In this document: one piece after another, positions 1 to 8,739 of the stretch | Layout: the number at the start of each line of letters is the position of its first letter | How positions within the stretch are numbered: position 1 is the first letter of the stretch | Source of the DNA: Photobacterium profundum | GTDB taxonomy: Bacteria > Pseudomonadota > Gammaproteobacteria > Enterobacterales > Vibrionaceae | Reading direction: 5' to 3' | Assembly: GCF_003026285.1 (NCBI RefSeq) | Contig: NZ_PYOD01000002.1 | Span: forward strand, 310,001-374,000 | Length of the DNA: 64,000 nt | Translations under genes and position numbers: made by a program | The notes under the pieces: model-generated | Seen by the model: the letters and a program-made list of their open reading frames with translations, nothing else | Databases searched by the model: none | Told to the model about the DNA's origin: nothing

Positions 1-1027
1 CCATACCACCATCGTTAAAAATAAAAGGTTTTAGCGCCTTCCCTTTTAATAAACGCTTAAACTGGCGTGCCAGATGTCCTGCAGCTTGATTCGCAGCCTG
101 TGCTCGTGGTGGTACAAACGAGCCATCCGCTTGTGGACATTCCGCACTATCACCCAACACGAAGATTGCATCATCAAGTGTCGATTGCAGATTAGCATCA
201 ACTTTAAGCTGATTTAGGCGGTTGGTTTCCAGTCCATCTAACTGAGTTAACCACTCAGCACACTTGATCCCAGCAGCCCATACTTGTAGATCCGCAGTTA
301 TAATTTCTCCTTCTGCAGTCACTAATTCACCAGCTTCTGCACGTTGAACTCGGGTATTCGTTCGTACTGTGATCCCTTGCTTTTCGAGAGCTTTTTGTAC
401 TTTTTCTGACATGCATTCAGGACCAGCAGGCAATACTCGATCAGATGCTTCTATTAAGGTAATTGCTAGCTCTGAGCCATGACGATAACGTTGCAACTTA
501 GCACTAACTTTAGCCAACTCTGCCGCTAGCTCCACCCCTGTTGCACCCGCACCAACAATCGATAAATGATGCTTACCTTCCGCCCTGAGTAACGGATTAA
601 TTTTCTCCCAAGCAAGTTGAGCTTGCAACGAAGAATCAAGAAACAGACAGTGGTCACTTACACCTGGTGTTTTGAAGTCGTTGCTCACAGCCCCAACAGC
701 AATCACTAGATAATCATAATCAAGCGAAGATCCTGTACCATTTTCATTGCGTAATTGGAGCGTCTTCGTTGCTCGGTCTAAACTTGACATCGCAGCCTGA
801 ACATACTGGTAGTCATTACAACGGGCATGCTGTAAGTAACTTACCGCATCCAGTTCAGCATCAAAGGTGCCCGCAGCGATTTCATGTAGACGAGGCTTCC
901 AATAGTGGTGAGTGGAAGGTTCAACCAGAATAATTTCATGAGTATCGCGACGACCAAAGCTTCTACCTAGACGAGTTACCAGCTCTAGACCTGCGGCACC
1001 GCCTCCCACAACAACAATTTTTGACAT
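1..1027 (-). CDS. ndh: NADH dehydrogenase type II (NDH-2), 3' end outside window
   Basis: Single-polypeptide NADH:quinone oxidoreductase of the inner membrane face, passing electrons from NADH to quinone without proton pumping. The visible 342 residues start at an ATG at 1027 and open with the FAD-binding motif VVVGGGAAGLELV. A second Rossmann motif, IVGAGATGVELAAELA, marks the NADH site. The stretches LVWAAGIK-like (here LQVWAAGIK), FVLGDSAECP and FVPPRAQAA match the C-terminal part of the Ndh family. The gene runs off the left edge, so the C-terminal membrane anchor is not seen. Family call is strong. It could be a paralogue of the main Ndh, since marine bacteria often carry more than one. 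Confidence 0.88.
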   Translation of the reverse strand, partial: MSKIVVVGGGAAGLELVTRLGRSFGRRDTHEIILVEPSTHHYWKPRLHEIAAGTFDAELDAVSYLQHARCNDYQYVQAAMSSLDRATKTLQLRNENGTGSSLDYDYLVIAVGAVSNDFKTPGVSDHCLFLDSSLQAQLAWEKINPLLRAEGKHHLSIVGAGATGVELAAELAKVSAKLQRYRHGSELAITLIEASDRVLPAGPECMSEKVQKALEKQGITVRTNTRVQRAEAGELVTAEGEIITADLQVWAAGIKCAEWLTQLDGLETNRLNQLKVDANLQSTLDDAIFVLGDSAECPQADGSFVPPRAQAANQAAGHLARQFKRLLKGKALKPFIFNDGGM

Positions 1028-1230
1028 AGTATGCTCTACCCTTTTAACGCCAGTCTGTTGGCGTTTGGAAATCTGATAACTCGTCATAACAACGAGCGAT
1101 TATGTGATGTGGGTATTATATTGATACCAAATAAAATGATAATCCGCCATTTCATCAAATGACTATTACCAACATGAAACAATTTCGAAGGGGTAAGTAT
1201 AAAAAGCGCGCAACAATAAATAGAAATAAA

Positions 1231-1261
1231 AAAATCCCGCCGGGCATACGCCCGACGGGAT
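1231..1261 (-). terminator. Rho-independent terminator downstream of fghA
   Basis: An 11-bp GC-rich stem (TCCCGCCGGGC paired with GCCCGACGGGA, one G-T pair in RNA) with a 4-base loop. On the minus strand it is followed by a run of seven T residues, the form expected for ending fghA transcription 45 bases past its stop. Confidence 0.85.
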
Positions 1262-1306
1262 AAAAGTTAGTACATAGCTATTTAGTACATGACTATATGG
1301 AATATT

Positions 1307-2146
1307 TTACTGATTAAGATGACTCGCATGAAAACGTAAATGCTGTTCAATAAAGCTACTGATCAAGTAGTAACTATGGTCATAGTCTACATGTTGATTT
1401 AACTCTAGTGGGTATCCACTCACTTTAGCGGCATCAGACAATTTCTTAGATGTGAGCTGATCGTCAAGGAAGCCATCGCTCTCGCCTTGATCAACCCGTG
1501 CTGGCACAAAATGTTTTGCTTTACGCATCAAGGCACAAGTATCATAGCTCGCCCAGCTTTCACGATCTTGACCAAGATAAGCCGTAAATGCTTTTTGTCC
1601 CCAAGGCACATCCATCGGGTTACTGATCGGACTAAATGCCGATACTGATTGATAGCGTTCTGGGTTGCGCATTGCTATTACCAGTGCTCCATGCCCACCC
1701 ATTGAGTGACCGGAAATTGCACTTTTTTCATTTATCGGAAAATGTGTTTCAATCAATTTTGGCAGCTCATCAACCACATAATCATACATCTGATAATGAC
1801 GATTCCATGGTGCCTGCGTTGCGTTAACATAAAAGCCAGCCCCCAGACCTAATCCATGCTCTACATCATCGACAATATCATCACCCCTTGGACTCGTATC
1901 CGGTGCCACAATGGCTACCCCAAGTTCGGCAGCAAGACGCTGTACACCCGCTTTTTGCATAAAATTTTCGTCAGTGCAGGAAACATCAGAAAGCCAGTAA
2001 ATCACTGGTACCTTTTTTCCACATACAACCTGTGGTGGCAAAAAAATGGCAAACTGCATAGTGCAATTTAAGATATTGGAGTAATGGCTGTATTGTTTAT
2101 GCCAACCACCAAAAGACTTATTTACACTAATATTTTCAATTGTCAT
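1307..2146 (-). CDS. fghA: S-formylglutathione hydrolase
   Basis: Serine esterase that hydrolyses S-formylglutathione to formate and glutathione, the last step of glutathione-dependent formaldehyde removal in the cytoplasm. The nucleophile elbow GHSMGGHGAL lies near residue 150, and the C-terminal HVDYDHSYYLISSFI stretch carries the catalytic histidine. I start it at the ATG at 2146 (MTIENISVNKSFGGW, the usual family N-terminus) because AAAGAGATAG is well placed upstream. An upstream in-frame ATG at 2164 is less likely. Length of 279 residues is normal. It is divergent from the LysR gene at 2478, which may control it. The alcohol dehydrogenase that normally makes its substrate is not in this window. 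Confidence 0.93.
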   Translation of the reverse strand: MTIENISVNKSFGGWHKQYSHYSNILNCTMQFAIFLPPQVVCGKKVPVIYWLSDVSCTDENFMQKAGVQRLAAELGVAIVAPDTSPRGDDIVDDVEHGLGLGAGFYVNATQAPWNRHYQMYDYVVDELPKLIETHFPINEKSAISGHSMGGHGALVIAMRNPERYQSVSAFSPISNPMDVPWGQKAFTAYLGQDRESWASYDTCALMRKAKHFVPARVDQGESDGFLDDQLTSKKLSDAAKVSGYPLELNQHVDYDHSYYLISSFIEQHLRFHASHLNQ

Positions 2147-2477
2147 TTTTCTATCTCTTTGCACTGCGTTGTCCCTCTAACTTCATAGAGTAAAGGGAAC
2201 TGAAAAACCAAAAGCGGTTACTTTACCGATGTAAATTCAAAGGAAATTATATGTCCTGTTTCAATAAACTCATTATATTACTTTCACTAAAGATGATAAT
2301 CAGCTAAAAAAACAAATTACTTTTACTAACAGGTAATAATAATGACTAATTTTATCTTGCCAGTTTGACAAGAAGAACGAATCTCTTCAGTAAATTTTCA
2401 GCGTGAAATTGCTTGCTTTTATTTCAATGAGGTCGATAATTCAATTAATATTGAATTATTTTTACGTGGTAGTAATA

Positions 2478-3347
2478 ATGTTTAACTGGGAAGGAGTCAG
2501 TGAGTTTGTCGCTGTTACTGAGACTGAAAGCTTTACCGCAGCATCAAAACGACTGGGAATTTCAACAGCCCAAGTTAGTCGTCAAATCAGTGCGTTAGAA
2601 AAAAGATTATCCGCTAAACTGTTTTACCGTACTACCCGAAAAGTGTCTGTAACCGATGTTGGTCGCGTTTATTACCAACACTGTCGACAAGTTCTAGACG
2701 GGTTAGATGAAGCTGAAAGAGCAATCAGTAATTTGCAAAGCTCGCCTCAAGGGAAATTAAAAATTACGGCTCCCATTACCTATGGTGAAGGTACTCTTGC
2801 ACCGTTAATAAACGATTTTACTCTTCAATATCCCGAGCTTGAAGTTAACCTACAACTATCAAATCAAAAAGTTGACTTGATCGACGAAGGGTATGATTTA
2901 GCTATTCGTCTTGGCCAACTAGAAGATTCTTCGATGATGGCCAAAAGGCTGGGATCTCGTACCCAATATGTTTGCGCTTCAGAAAAATATCTTTCGACCC
3001 ATGGTGTGCCTTATTCATTATCTGAACTCAATCATCATAATTGCCTTCAGGGAACACTCGACTATTGGCGTTTTCAAGAAAATGGCAAACACCGTAATAT
3101 TCGGATAAAAGGTAATCTTCGTTGTAACAGTGGCCATGCACTAACTGATGCTGCCCTAAAAGGACTTGGTATTGTTCAACTGCCTGACTATTACGTACAA
3201 GAATATATCGACAATCAACAGCTCATACCGTTGTTGACCCAATTTACTGAGAGTGATGATGGGATCTGGGCACTCTACCCACATAACCGTCATCTATCAC
3301 CTAAAGTACGTATGCTGGTTGATTTCCTAAGCGAGCAACTAAACTAA
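2478..3347 (+). CDS. LysR-family transcriptional regulator
   Basis: DNA-binding regulator of the LysR family, 289 residues from the ATG at 2478 (MFNWEGVSEFVAV). The N-terminal winged helix contains FTAASKRLGISTAQVSRQISALEKRL, followed by RTTRKVSVTDVG. The remainder is the periplasmic-binding-protein-like effector domain. An upstream in-frame start would add about 25 hydrophobic residues untypical of LysR proteins, so I reject it. It stands back to back with fghA and is followed by gfa on the opposite strand, so control of formaldehyde genes is a reasonable inference. The inducer is unknown. Confidence 0.88.
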   Translation: MFNWEGVSEFVAVTETESFTAASKRLGISTAQVSRQISALEKRLSAKLFYRTTRKVSVTDVGRVYYQHCRQVLDGLDEAERAISNLQSSPQGKLKITAPITYGEGTLAPLINDFTLQYPELEVNLQLSNQKVDLIDEGYDLAIRLGQLEDSSMMAKRLGSRTQYVCASEKYLSTHGVPYSLSELNHHNCLQGTLDYWRFQENGKHRNIRIKGNLRCNSGHALTDAALKGLGIVQLPDYYVQEYIDNQQLIPLLTQFTESDDGIWALYPHNRHLSPKVRMLVDFLSEQLN

Positions 3348-3421
3348 CAGCGTAAAATTGGACTAAATACGCAGAGATCACTCTGAATCTTGTAGCTTAG
3401 GTATATACATTAAAACAGATC

Positions 3422-3448
3422 AAAAAAAGGCTCCAAAGAGCCTTTTTT
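3422..3448. terminator. Bidirectional terminator between LysR gene and gfa
   Basis: AAAGGCTC and GAGCCTTT form an 8-bp stem with a 4-base loop, flanked by A and T runs on both sides. It can end both the plus-strand LysR transcript and the minus-strand cupin-gfa transcript. Confidence 0.85.
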
Positions 3449-3449
3449 A

Positions 3450-4055
3450 TTATTTGCTGTTCGCAATATGTGCTGCGATTGCATCCATTAATACAGGAGA
3501 AAGACAATCATAAGGTTCTAAACCTTGCGATTGTAATTGCTTACGAATTGCTCCCATATCTTCAGGATTTGTTCCTGTTTCTATAATTGATGATACAAAC
3601 GCTGCGAACTCAGGTGCTGACCAACCTTTTTCTGCTGATAGTTCAGTATGAATAAAGTCTAAGCCAAAGAACGGGTGATCGGTATTGTCAATTCGCCCAT
3701 ACATGTGCACACCACAATCCTTACAAGCAAATCGCTTAATGGCTGCACTCTCATCAACAACCTGAAGTTTCGACTCATTATTAGTCACTTTCAGGTTATC
3801 TCTTGGTATTACAGCAACCTGTGAGAACAAACTATCGTTAGGCTTCCAACACTTAGAGCAACCACAAACATGGTTATGAGCACTTTGCCCTTTTATCTCA
3901 ACAGTAACTGTATTTGAACGACAATTGCATTTTAAAACACCGCCCTCAAAATTATCTGATGTTGGTTGGATGCCGTTATCAACATTAGGATGAATATGCA
4001 CACCATTCGAAGAGCAGAATACCGCTTTATATTTATTAACTATTTTATTTATCAT
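3450..4055 (-). CDS. gfa: S-(hydroxymethyl)glutathione synthase, GFA family
   Basis: Zinc protein of the Gfa family, thought to speed the condensation of formaldehyde with glutathione. The cysteine pattern is complete: C43-x-C45, C64-G-C66-x2-C69 and C111-x2-C114. Diagnostic stretches include [24 protein letters not shown] and [15 protein letters not shown]. At 201 residues it is slightly longer than usual, with about 19 extra N-terminal residues before the conserved [10 protein letters not shown], so a later start cannot be excluded. It lies 16 bases after the cupin gene, probably in one transcript. Gfa's catalytic role is debated in the literature; some see it as a formaldehyde or glutathione carrier. 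Confidence 0.9.
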   Translation of the reverse strand: MINKIVNKYKAVFCSSNGVHIHPNVDNGIQPTSDNFEGGVLKCNCRSNTVTVEIKGQSAHNHVCGCSKCWKPNDSLFSQVAVIPRDNLKVTNNESKLQVVDESAAIKRFACKDCGVHMYGRIDNTDHPFFGLDFIHTELSAEKGWSAPEFAAFVSSIIETGTNPEDMGAIRKQLQSQGLEPYDCLSPVLMDAIAAHIANSK

Positions 4056-4071
4056 GGTAATACCTTAAATA

Positions 4072-4464
4072 TTATACTTGTGGTGCAAATTCAGGAGCTG
4101 CTTTCCGGTGAGCTGTATAAATTGCTTCGCCATCACTTTCTGCGTCAAAAATAACAGATACATTAGAAGAAAATAAAATAACATCACCAACTTCAGCAAT
4201 ATATTTATTACCTTGTTGATCACGCATTACAATTTTCCCTTTTGTGACCACTTTATATTCTACAGAATCATAAAGATATTCAAATTCAACGCCTGGTTCC
4301 ATGATGAAGTGACCAATCGTTAATGCATTTGAATTATTTGTCACTGCAACTTCAGCCATTTCGCTTTTTAAGCCATCAACTTCAAGAAGTTTACTTAAAT
4401 CATTCAACTTAAATGAACCAGATTTTAATAGAGTGATACCCGGCTTATCAGATAGAGTCGTCAT
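4072..4464 (-). CDS. Small cupin protein, EutQ-like fold
   Basis: Single-domain cupin of 130 residues. The central segment with FIMEPGVEFEYLYDSVEYKVVTKGKIVM followed by VGDVILFSSNVSVIF has the spacing of the two cupin motifs and resembles the C-terminal cupin of EutQ. The usual metal-binding histidines are largely absent, so metal binding is uncertain. It is the first gene of a likely two-gene unit with gfa (16-base gap). A link to formaldehyde or aldehyde stress is suggested by context only. No substrate can be named. Confidence 0.7.
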   Translation of the reverse strand: MTTLSDKPGITLLKSGSFKLNDLSKLLEVDGLKSEMAEVAVTNNSNALTIGHFIMEPGVEFEYLYDSVEYKVVTKGKIVMRDQQGNKYIAEVGDVILFSSNVSVIFDAESDGEAIYTAHRKAAPEFAPQV

Positions 4465-4602
4465 TCTTTGTTCCTTTATTTATGTTTTATACCAACCATA
4501 GAGATAAATGATAATATTATGTGATTGGTTTCATGAAGTCCCTAAACGGAACTCTATTCAAATATTGAGAAATACCTTTAGCTTGTTATAAATACGTAAT
4601 CT

Positions 4603-4914
4603 TTAGCGCTTACTCACACCATGATACGCAATGCGTAAAAATTCCTCACCATTAGACGTCACTGCTTTATATTGAATAGAACGTGAACTATTTAAGGATA
4701 AGGGAATAAAAACACGACCATTATCGTCAGTGTTAAATGCTTGATTTAATTGATACAACTTAGGAGTCGTAACTAATGCATTCTCTTCTGCCACACCATT
4801 TTTAGATACCGTTACCCACGAACCATTTTTTGTATCTACGATATTAATATCAGCTAACGTTGCCGCTGAAAATAAAACCAACAACGTAGAAATGGAAATA
4901 TTTAATTTTTTCAC
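4603..4914 (-). CDS. Small exported protein of unknown function
   Basis: A 103-residue protein with a clean signal peptide (MKKLNISISTLLVLFSAATLA, cleavage after ALA near residue 22). The mature part is about 80 residues, beta-rich in appearance, with no cysteines and no motif I recognise. It probably resides in the periplasm. It has its own intergenic spaces on both sides (138 bases to the cupin gene). The presence of a signal peptide and an unbroken frame makes a real gene likely; the function is unknown. Confidence 0.65.
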   Translation of the reverse strand: MKKLNISISTLLVLFSAATLADINIVDTKNGSWVTVSKNGVAEENALVTTPKLYQLNQAFNTDDNGRVFIPLSLNSSRSIQYKAVTSNGEEFLRIAYHGVSKR

Positions 4915-5635
4915 TATTTACCTTCATTATAATATGGTGTCTAACGCTTAATGTATTACGGATCACTTTCGGTATAAAACCTATATATCATAGAATTTAT
5001 CGATCTTGTTCAGCACTATAGTAGACAGAGTTAATATGCATATAGCATTGCTATTAAAGAAACATCAGAGCGTTTATTTATGCTCTTCGTTTTGATGGAG
5101 CAATTATGCTTCATTCCATCATTGGTGATAATCTGTCTTTTAGATAAATGACTTTTACTATACTGTAACAATACCGATAAACATGCTAATAAACACAGAC
5201 TTAGCTTATATATCGGAACATTTAAATCGTACAAAACATTCATCAACATCATTATTAATAGCTATACGTAATAAACAATCTAACTTTTAATAAAGTACAC
5301 GCCTCATAATGCTATAAAGATTTATTCGTCATACACCTAAATTAATCTATCTTCGATGAGTATATTTAAAGCGGTATTTCATTTAACTTTCGGCAGCACA
5401 ATGTAGTAAAGAGAGCAACAAACGACGATAAATAATAACATCATCAAACCGCTGTATAAATTTCGTTCAATTCAATCACTAATACTAAGAAGTACTTCCT
5501 ATACACAAAACATCAAACTTTTCACGTTAATTATTCTAAGCATGGTGTTTAGTAAAAATGAACATAATGTCATTTCATAAAGTGCTATTTTTTTGTGGTC
5601 TCAAAATGTTTCTTGTTTTATATAGCAGGTAAGTT
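4915..5635. other. Long AT-rich intergenic region upstream of cfa
   Basis: About 720 bases with no gene I can support. A 73-codon minus-strand open frame at 5031-5252 has no ribosome binding site or recognisable content. The region presumably contains the promoters for the exported protein and for cfa, but no clear sigma-70 box stands out by eye. Confidence 0.5.
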
Positions 5636-6778
5636 ATGTCCAATTTAAAACTTTTCAATGAACTATTACGCCCAGCCGATATTCAAATCAACGGTAAACG
5701 TGATTGGGATATCAGGCTTCATGACGAGGCTGCACTAGATAGGATTCTGGTGGATGGTTCATTAGGGTTAGGTGAAACTTACATGGATGGTTTATGGGAT
5801 TGCGACAGAATTGATGAATTAGTAAGTCGCATCACCAAGCACAATTTAGAGAGTAAACTCGGTCTTAAAGCTAAGCTATTGCTAGGCGCTCATATTGGAC
5901 GAAATAAGGTTGTAAGCCTATTCAATAAGCAAAGTGTCACGCGATGCAGTAAAGATGTACCCTTCCATTATGACCTCGGTAATGATTTATTCCAAACAAT
6001 GTTAGATGACCGAATGACGTACACGTGCGGTTACTGGAAGCATGCGGAAAATCTCAACGAAGCCCAAGAATCTAAACTTGACCTAGTTTGCCGTAAAATG
6101 GGGCTAGAACCGGGTATGCATGTATTAGACATTGGCTGTGGGTGGGGCAGTTTCATGAACTACGCCGCTGAGCATTATGGTGTTATTTGTCATGGTTTAA
6201 CCCTCTCTAAAGAACAAATGACACTAGGTATGAAAAAAGCACGCGACAAGCGATTGCCCGTTAATTTTATTCTTCAAGATTACCGACACTACTCGCCAGA
6301 CATTGCATACGACCGTGTTGTATCAATTGGTATGATTGAGCATGTGGGCCCTGAGAATTACGAAGAGTTTTTCACCTGTGCAAACCGATTCCTTAAAGAC
6401 GACGGAGCATTCTTGCTCCATACCATCGGTAATCCAAAATCTCAAAACGAAACTGACCCTTGGATTGATAAATACATTTTCCCCAATGGGGTGATTCCAT
6501 CAATCACTCAATTAGGTGCAGCAATGGAGAACAAGTTTAACTTTGAAGACTTGCATAACATTGGTCCTGATTATGATAAGACGTTAGTCGCTTGGTGCCA
6601 TAATTTTGAAGAAGGGTGGGGAGAAATTTCACATAAATACGATGAAACATTCTATCGAATGTGGCGTTACTACTTACTATCGTGTGCGGGGGCGTTTCGA
6701 AGCCGTAGCTTGAGTGTATGGCAAATGGTCTTAACGAAAGAAGGGGCTGGGCTACCGCAATACGCAAGAGCCGTGTAA
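5636..6778 (+). CDS. cfa: Cyclopropane-fatty-acyl-phospholipid synthase
   Basis: SAM-dependent enzyme that adds a methylene bridge to unsaturated acyl chains of membrane phospholipids, usually in stationary phase or under acid stress. It acts at the cytoplasmic membrane face. The substrate-binding N-terminal region is followed by FHYDLGNDLFQTMLDDRMTY and the SAM motif VLDIGCGWGSFMNYAA near residue 163. The segments IGMIEHVGPENYEEFF and DKYIFPNG are also typical of Cfa. Length of 380 residues matches the family. The start ATG at 5636 follows an AGCAGGTAAGTT Shine-Dalgarno region. It stands alone. A small GGGGCGAAAGCCCC hairpin lies just past the stop. Confidence 0.93.
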   Translation: MSNLKLFNELLRPADIQINGKRDWDIRLHDEAALDRILVDGSLGLGETYMDGLWDCDRIDELVSRITKHNLESKLGLKAKLLLGAHIGRNKVVSLFNKQSVTRCSKDVPFHYDLGNDLFQTMLDDRMTYTCGYWKHAENLNEAQESKLDLVCRKMGLEPGMHVLDIGCGWGSFMNYAAEHYGVICHGLTLSKEQMTLGMKKARDKRLPVNFILQDYRHYSPDIAYDRVVSIGMIEHVGPENYEEFFTCANRFLKDDGAFLLHTIGNPKSQNETDPWIDKYIFPNGVIPSITQLGAAMENKFNFEDLHNIGPDYDKTLVAWCHNFEEGWGEISHKYDETFYRMWRYYLLSCAGAFRSRSLSVWQMVLTKEGAGLPQYARAV

Positions 6779-6893
6779 GAGAAAAAGGGGCGAAAGCCCC
6801 TAACAGCAAACCTTGATCTTGCTATTGAGTAGGTAGATTCGATGTATTGTCAGCTCACAGAAGCCAGCCTAGATATATTTGAGGAAAAACGCT

Positions 6894-7397
6894 ATGGAAT
6901 CAACCGTCGTACTGTTACTCGAGCTAGGTAACTCAGCGATTTATTCAACGAATGTAAATGCCAGAACCCACAAGCTTAATACTCATTTAAAGCAATCCCG
7001 TTATTGCGCTATCGATGAATTACTGACATTGAGCAACATTGCAGCGAAAGGCTCTGTGGTTATTAAGGATATCCAAGTCTGTGAGCAATCAGGTGATCAT
7101 ACTGAATTTACTATCTACGTTAGTTATCTTCCGGCATTTATTGACGTGGCAGTAGAAGCCGAACGTAACAATAATGGATTCTCTTACTATGTAGAAGTCG
7201 CAGGTGTCGGTTATGTGTACTCAGCCAGTCATGCGGTAAAAGCAAGAGATATTGCCTTGATGTCGCTTAGAACACATAAACCAGACATTAAAGACTTCGA
7301 AATAACCCTTATAGATAAAGAGACAGAGAAGATGCCATCAGAAATAGAATTAGATGAGTTCTCTAGTGTGTATATGACAGCGAGAGTCATCATATGA
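6894..7397 (+). CDS. Conserved-looking protein of unknown function, first of three-gene cluster
   Basis: I do not recognise this 167-residue protein. The start is set at the ATG at 6894 because GAGGAAA sits seven bases upstream; a TTG at 6879 overlaps that ribosome binding site and is unlikely. There is no signal peptide or clear membrane segment. The sequence is mixed alpha/beta, with an internal stretch YYVEVAGVGYVYSASHAVKARDIALMSL. Its stop overlaps the start of a 37-residue membrane peptide (ATGA), so the two are translated together. The third gene at 7583 follows after a short gap. Confidence 0.6.
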   Translation: MESTVVLLLELGNSAIYSTNVNARTHKLNTHLKQSRYCAIDELLTLSNIAAKGSVVIKDIQVCEQSGDHTEFTIYVSYLPAFIDVAVEAERNNNGFSYYVEVAGVGYVYSASHAVKARDIALMSLRTHKPDIKDFEITLIDKETEKMPSEIELDEFSSVYMTARVII

Positions 7398-7507
7398 GTT
7401 TCCATTCGTTCATGGAAGTACTCCATTACTTCTTCGTGGCTGCATTTTTCATCATCATTGCTGCCAGTGTAGCGATCAAGATTGAAAATAAAAGAAGTAG
7501 AGATTAG
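7394..7507 (+). CDS. 37-residue single-pass membrane peptide
   Basis: Small gene starting with an ATG that overlaps the stop of the preceding gene in an ATGA junction, which implies translational coupling. The product begins MSFHSFMEVLHYFF, continues with one hydrophobic helix rich in A, F, I and V, and ends with a basic tail (KIENKRSRD). This is the layout of a small inner-membrane protein with its C-terminus in the cytoplasm. No known family is recognised. The coupling and membrane character make it more credible than a random short frame. Confidence 0.55.
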   Translation: MSFHSFMEVLHYFFVAAFFIIIAASVAIKIENKRSRD

Positions 7508-7582
7508 TTCATGAGCTGACATTCATTATCCAAACGGAGCATCCCCCCCCTTTGGGAAGATGCCACAATGAGGACGCGAACA

Positions 7583-8029
7583 ATGAGCCCTTTAACAATA
7601 ATTTTAGAAGCGCAGCAAGACATAGATGCGAATACTGACGAGTTGATGAGCGTCTTGTCTCATGCAGCCATCGGAGTCAACCTGAATAAACCGCTTAACC
7701 GAGGCCGTTGGTTAGAGGCTTATTTCATCAAAATATTGCCATCTTTAAACCCTAACGGATTAGCATTCAAGGTGGTACAAGGCTGTCGCAAGGAATCAAC
7801 CAGCAATAAACTCGCAAGGTGTTTTGAAACCTTCTACGAATTTTATTGGGGCACACGACCATACCGTGCCGCGCGACCATTACCCGGCAAGATTGATAGA
7901 GCGCATAATCGAGTCCGGGAATATTCACGAATTAAAAAAGCAGTTATTGGTGAATCGACACAATCTCGCCCTCTTGGTTGCGTTAGTCACTTAGTCGGTC
8001 ATATCGAAAAAGCCTCAAACCATTACTGA
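7583..8029 (+). CDS. Basic protein of unknown function
   Basis: A 148-residue cytoplasmic protein I cannot place in a family. I use the ATG at 7583, since GAGGA lies eight bases upstream and overlaps an alternative ATG at 7568. The C-terminal half is arginine and lysine rich (RPYRAARPLPGKIDRAHNRV and on), which could mean nucleic acid binding, but no motif is seen. Its 5' leader holds a run of eight C residues within a possible hairpin. It likely belongs with the two genes before it. Confidence 0.55.
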   Translation: MSPLTIILEAQQDIDANTDELMSVLSHAAIGVNLNKPLNRGRWLEAYFIKILPSLNPNGLAFKVVQGCRKESTSNKLARCFETFYEFYWGTRPYRAARPLPGKIDRAHNRVREYSRIKKAVIGESTQSRPLGCVSHLVGHIEKASNHY

Positions 8030-8044
8030 TTCAAGGCTTTCTCA
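8009..8044 (+). terminator. Terminator overlapping the end of the 7583 gene
   Basis: AAAGCCT and AGGCTTT can pair across an 18-base loop that includes the stop codon, followed by a short TTTCTC. It would end the plus-strand three-gene transcript. The loop is long, so confidence is moderate. Confidence 0.5.
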
Positions 8045-8121
8045 TGGCTTACTAATAAAGATTGGTGAGCCATTTATCATTGTGAAAAATATTATAAACT
8101 CTTCATCAAGGTGAAAGAAAT

Positions 8122-8562
8122 TTAGCTGGCATGCTCCATTTTGGTCGATATCGCTATTCGGTTCCAAGCATTGATAGTGACAATTTGCATCATACACTGC
8201 GCGGTCGCAGTTTCGCCCAGTAATTCAATACAGCGCTTATAAGTTGCTTCAAGCAAACCCTGATCGGCAATTAACGTCATTTCATCAGTCATCGCCAGTA
8301 CAGCGCATTCTACATCGCTAAACAGCGGCGATTCTTGCCATGCGGCTAATGTCATTAAACGCTGTACGTCGATACCACTTTTTTGAGCAACAGGTGTGTG
8401 CATTTGAATACAATAGGCGCAGTTATTGATCATCGATGCACGCAGTTTAATCAGTTCTTTCAAGGTAGCTGGCAGTTCAGAGCCTGACACATAGTTTTCT
8501 AGCCCCATCATCGCTTCAATTGCTTTTGTTTGTAATCCACTAATATCAATACGCTTTTGCAT
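8122..8562 (-). CDS. Carboxymuconolactone decarboxylase / AhpD-like protein
   Basis: Member of the CMD/AhpD family, 146 residues. The redox site NCAYCIQMH (C48, C51, H55) is the AhpD-type CxxC-x3-H motif, which points to a thiol-based peroxidase or disulfide reductase role rather than lactone decarboxylation. The ATG at 8562 is chosen because GAGGGGAT sits directly upstream; the longer frame to 8610 lacks such a site. It is divergent from the LysR gene at 8740, its likely regulator. The substrate is not known. Confidence 0.83.
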   Translation of the reverse strand: MQKRIDISGLQTKAIEAMMGLENYVSGSELPATLKELIKLRASMINNCAYCIQMHTPVAQKSGIDVQRLMTLAAWQESPLFSDVECAVLAMTDEMTLIADQGLLEATYKRCIELLGETATAQCMMQIVTINAWNRIAISTKMEHAS

Positions 8563-8712
8563 TCTTATCCCCTCAATTGATTGCACTATTTTAGATATGT
8601 AAACTGTCAAATATTTTCGCAGACTGGCCCTTGTTGAGCTCCCTTCTGATTCAATAAGGACATTGTGCAGAATTCGACTGAGAGATAGAATGCCGCTATT
8701 ATCTGCAATAGT

Positions 8713-8729
8713 TTTGCGTAAAACGCAAA
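8713..8729. promoter_or_regulatory. Candidate LysR-type operator
   Basis: TTTGCG-TAAAA-CGCAAA is a perfect 6-bp inverted repeat with a 5-base centre, located 11 bases before the LysR start in the divergent region shared with the AhpD-like gene. Its size and symmetry fit a LysR binding site, and the position suits autorepression. Confidence 0.45.
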
Positions 8730-8739
8730 GGTGAGCTGA

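Noticed and set aside
5031..5252. Minus-strand frame of 73 codons in the cfa upstream region
   Set aside because: No ribosome binding site, odd composition, and no family resemblance; likely chance in AT-rich DNA.
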